DNA from: Caballeronia sordidicola
Lineage (GTDB): Bacteria > Pseudomonadota > Gammaproteobacteria > Burkholderiales > Burkholderiaceae
Direction of reading: 5' to 3'
Assembly: GCF_002220365.1 (NCBI RefSeq)
Contig: NZ_MTHB01000234.1
Coordinates: 101,867-165,866 of the forward strand
DNA length: 64,000 nucleotides
Shown one piece after another: positions 61,348-64,000 of this stretch (position 1 is the first letter of the stretch; the number at the start of each line of letters is the position of its first letter). The translations under genes and the position numbers were made by a program. Under the pieces are notes generated by a model. The model saw nothing but the letters and a program-made list of their open reading frames with translations, had not been told where the DNA came from and searched no databases.

Positions 61348-64000
61348 TCAGAACTTGTACGTTGCGCCAATTTGCGCGAAGCGGCCAATGTTCGTGTATA
61401 TCGACTGGTCGTAGCCATTCTGATCGAGCGTGCCATTTGCAAAGATCGGATCGTACGGCGGCGCACGGTTGAAGATGTTGTCGATACCGCCGTAGATCGT
61501 CCAGTGCTTGAAGCCCGTGTACGTCATCATCAGGTTGAACTGGCTGTACGATCCCACGTGGGACGGCCCGTCGGCAACCAGGTTCTGCGCATACGGACCG
61601 GTGAACTGCCAGGTCAACGCTGCGTCGAACTTGTTGTACGCCCAGTCCAGCGTGGTATTGCCCTTCCAGCGCGGGAAGCTGCCGCCGAACGGCTGTGTGA
61701 GGGTGTAGTCGTTACCCGCACCATTCACCGGCGCCTGACCCGGCGAGCCGAGCTTGAAGCTGTTCACGTAAGCCCAGTCAGCGGACAACGTGAACGTCCC
61801 GGTCTTCGTCGGCAGCGACTGGCGGAACGTGCCTTCGAAACCGTTCGTATCGAGGTAGCCAAGGTTCTGGTAAGGGATGACCTTGTACAGGAGATCGCCC
61901 GTGACCGGGTCGGTGACAACCTGGGAAGGCGAGCCCTGGCCGATCACGTTATCGACACGAATCTTGTACCAATCCAGGCCGATATCGGTCGTACGCGTGG
62001 GCGACAGCTGGAAGCCGATGCTCAGGTTTTTCGTACGCTCCGCCTTCAGGGCCGGATTACCTTCCGTGATCGACGTGTAGTTCTGGCCGGTGGCCTGGTC
62101 GACCTGAATACCCATCGTTTGCGAGTTGCTGTTCTCAACGAACGTCGGCGCACGGAAGCCACGGTTGTACGAGGTGTACATCGTGAGTGCCTGAACCGGC
62201 TGATAACGCAACGCGAAACGCGGCGAGAACGCACCGCCGACATCGCTGTAGTGGTCGTAACGGCCCGACTGGCTGAACGTCAGTGCGCGCACAATTGGAA
62301 TGTCCACCTGGTAGTACACGGCAGCCACGTTGCGCTGGCCGTTCACCGTCTGGAGATTCGGGCTGATGACCTGACCTTGTTCGAATGCCGCACCCGGGTT
62401 CATCACTTCACTCTGGTGAGTGAACTGTGCACCGAAGCCAAGACCCACATCACCCGCTGGCAGACTGAAGAGGTGTGGCGTGGACAGCGTCGCGTCAACG
62501 GTATCGAGCTTCGAGATAGCCAGGTTGTTCGCATCCTGGTACAACCCGTTGAGGCCGTTCGGCGTCGCGGCGGGATTCGAGAAATCGAACGTACCGTTCT
62601 GGTAAATATTGGTCAGTGCCGCGGTGTTGAGCTGGTTCGTATAAGTGTTCGAAACCGTGCTTTGCGAGTGACTGACCGAGCTCGCCCAATCCCACTCGCC
62701 ATTCGGCAAGTTGAACGAGCCCTTGATGCCCGTCGACGCGCGCCAGTAAGTGGCATACGTGTCTTCCGCTACCGCGCCCGGGAACGCATACGTGAGCGGC
62801 GTGGATACCCCATACGGGTTGTACTGATTGCTCGCCGGCACATTGAAGTTGAACGGCGAAAGCAGTTTGGTGTTCGGGTTCCACACGAGTGCGGGAACCT
62901 GCGGATTGCCGATAACGTTGTTCCACAGACCGTCATTCGTCGTGGTCTTGTTGCTGCTGATCAGGAAGTCGCCAAACGCCGTCGTCTCATCGTTGATCTT
63001 GAAATCAGCGTGAAGCTTCGCGTTCAAGCGCTCGGTCATCGGCGCGATAGACGTGCTTTCCGCGGAGTTGTATCCGCAGATCGTGCCCGGCAATCCCGAT
63101 GTCAGCGAGTTGGTGCCAGCGGGATGCACCGCACCGCCGTTCGCACAGCCGCTCAATGCCTGCACGCTGCCGTCGGGCATATTCCAGTACGACGGCGCGA
63201 GCAACGAATGGCCGCCCGGATTGTTGGTGAAATCCTGCGAGCTCGTCGCATCGCGGTCGGCCAGCGTGAAGCCGTTCGACTTGTAGTAGCTTGCCGCTGC
63301 CGTCACGTTGAAGCGATCGGCGTTGAGATCGCCAAAGCCGGCGAGCACGCCGAATTTGGTCGTGCCCGCGCCGCCGCCCTGGCTGATGGCGCTGCCATAG
63401 CTGCCGTCGAGCTGCAGTCCCTGGAAGTCATGCTTCGTGATGATGTTGACCACGCCCGCGATGGCATCCGAACCGTATTGCGACACGGCACCGGTCTTCA
63501 CGATTTCGATGCGGTCAATGGAGTTCAACGGCAGCGTGTTCAAATCGAAGAAGGAGTCGACGCTGTTCGAGAAGAACGCGAACGGCGCGACGCGCTGTCC
63601 GTCCACCAACACGAGCGTGTACTTTTCGCTGAGGCCGCGCAGGGCGATACCCGCAGCGCCTGCGGCAAAGTTTCCGGACTGGCCTTCGCCCCAGCTATTG
63701 GCCGAGTTGGCTGAGGTCGTGCGCAGATAATCGGCGACCGTCGTGGCGCCGCTCTCCTGAATGTCTTTCTGCGAAATCGTCTGAACTGCATTGAAGCCCA
63801 CCTTGTCGGCGCTACGAATCAGCGACCCGGTCACTTCAAATTTCTTGATTTGCTGGACGCCCTTTTCAGCAGTCGGTGTCGCGGTGTTGTTGTCCGCGGA
63901 CGGAGTTGCAGCGGTGCCTGATGCCGGTGCCGCCACTGCTGCTGCCGGCGCGCTTTCCGTCGTCGTCGCGCCGGCCGCCGTGCCAGTGGCGGCCGGCCGG
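61348..64000 (-). CDS. TonB-dependent receptor (5' end outside the window)
   Basis: At least 884 residues are readable; the frame stays open to position 64000, so the start and signal peptide lie beyond. Plug domain (SADKVGFNAVQTISQKDIQESGATTVADYLRTT, then LRGLSEKYTLVLVDGQRV and VNIITKHDFQG) and a 22-strand barrel ending in ATYKF, the C-terminal aromatic. The N-terminal linker is an Ala/Thr/Pro-rich low-complexity run. Imports a substrate such as a siderophore or oligomer across the outer membrane. Preceded by nothing visible. Confidence 0.93.
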   Translation of the reverse strand, partial: RPAATGTAAGATTTESAPAAAVAAPASGTAATPSADNNTATPTAEKGVQQIKKFEVTGSLIRSADKVGFNAVQTISQKDIQESGATTVADYLRTTSANSANSWGEGQSGNFAAGAAGIALRGLSEKYTLVLVDGQRVAPFAFFSNSVDSFFDLNTLPLNSIDRIEIVKTGAVSQYGSDAIAGVVNIITKHDFQGLQLDGSYGSAISQGGGAGTTKFGVLAGFGDLNADRFNVTAAASYYKSNGFTLADRDATSSQDFTNNPGGHSLLAPSYWNMPDGSVQALSGCANGGAVHPAGTNSLTSGLPGTICGYNSAESTSIAPMTERLNAKLHADFKINDETTAFGDFLISSNKTTTNDGLWNNVIGNPQVPALVWNPNTKLLSPFNFNVPASNQYNPYGVSTPLTYAFPGAVAEDTYATYWRASTGIKGSFNLPNGEWDWASSVSHSQSTVSNTYTNQLNTAALTNIYQNGTFDFSNPAATPNGLNGLYQDANNLAISKLDTVDATLSTPHLFSLPAGDVGLGFGAQFTHQSEVMNPGAAFEQGQVISPNLQTVNGQRNVAAVYYQVDIPIVRALTFSQSGRYDHYSDVGGAFSPRFALRYQPVQALTMYTSYNRGFRAPTFVENSNSQTMGIQVDQATGQNYTSITEGNPALKAERTKNLSIGFQLSPTRTTDIGLDWYKIRVDNVIGQGSPSQVVTDPVTGDLLYKVIPYQNLGYLDTNGFEGTFRQSLPTKTGTFTLSADWAYVNSFKLGSPGQAPVNGAGNDYTLTQPFGGSFPRWKGNTTLDWAYNKFDAALTWQFTGPYAQNLVADGPSHVGSYSQFNLMMTYTGFKHWTIYGGIDNIFNRAPPYDPIFANGTLDQNGYDQSIYTNIGRFAQIGATYKF

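Noticed and set aside
61267..63714. An 815-codon plus-strand frame opposite the TonB-dependent receptor
   Set aside because: Arg/Val-rich shadow of a strongly supported receptor gene; no motif and no start context.

Overview
The window reads as a chromosomal segment of a beta-proteobacterium of the Burkholderiaceae, most likely Paraburkholderia or Caballeronia. The signs are high GC with strong third-position GC bias, a Burkholderia-type Gram-negative porin, DUF4148 and DUF1488 proteins, a kynU-kynA pair, several LysR regulators with divergent targets and many ATGA-type gene overlaps. I saw no rRNA, tRNA, CRISPR array, insertion sequence or prophage. Genus is inference.

Region 1 (1-13.9 kb) looks like one carbohydrate or polyol catabolic regulon. 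A minus-strand operon holds a cupin-type sugar-phosphate isomerase, a divergent AroE-like dehydrogenase, an SDR and the start of an UlaG-like metallo-hydrolase that is cut by the window edge. Opposite it run an FAD-linked 2-hydroxyacid dehydrogenase, a ribose-type ABC importer (SBP, ATPase, permease), an RpiR/SIS regulator and a porin. A second minus-strand operon carries an FGGY kinase, a HAD phosphatase, a possible 51-residue protein and an SDR. AACGTT-centred palindromes sit at the predicted transcription start of both catabolic operons, which suggests common control. The substrate cannot be read from sequence.

Region 2 (13.9-19.1 kb) is a marR-nodT-emrA-emrB multidrug efflux operon with a repeated TCTGACNNGTCAGATA palindrome in front of marR, nodT and emrB. 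Region 3 (19.2-24.5 kb) encodes a ba3-type (B-family) haem-copper oxidase: subunits I and II, a 52-residue membrane subunit and three c-type cytochromes. Region 4 (24.9-31.8 kb) has an AhpD-like protein, a DUF4148 protein, an IorAB-type molybdenum hydroxylase with its own triheme cytochrome, two small hypotheticals and an exported MsrA. The hydroxylase could feed electrons through c-type cytochromes to the neighbouring oxidase.

Region 5 (32-51 kb) is a mosaic of small metabolic units: a decayed Na+/solute symporter fragment beside an M20 deacylase, kynU-kynA, a lipoprotein-like methyltransferase, GST, LysR/tautomerase, Pr6Pr, DUF1488, MFS, an aspartoacylase-family enzyme with an orphan amino-acid SBP and LysR, MarR, an orphan N-truncated HigA antitoxin, an aldo/keto reductase, HutG with LysR, and an SDR. 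Region 6 (51-64 kb) holds an EAL protein, a glycosyltransferase-like protein, a yejABEF peptide importer whose yejB carries a frameshift, an extra OppA-like SBP and a TonB-dependent receptor that runs off the right edge.

The most unusual whole-window pattern is that at five unrelated genes the stop codon lies in, or directly before, a short tandem repeat of 8-17 bp.
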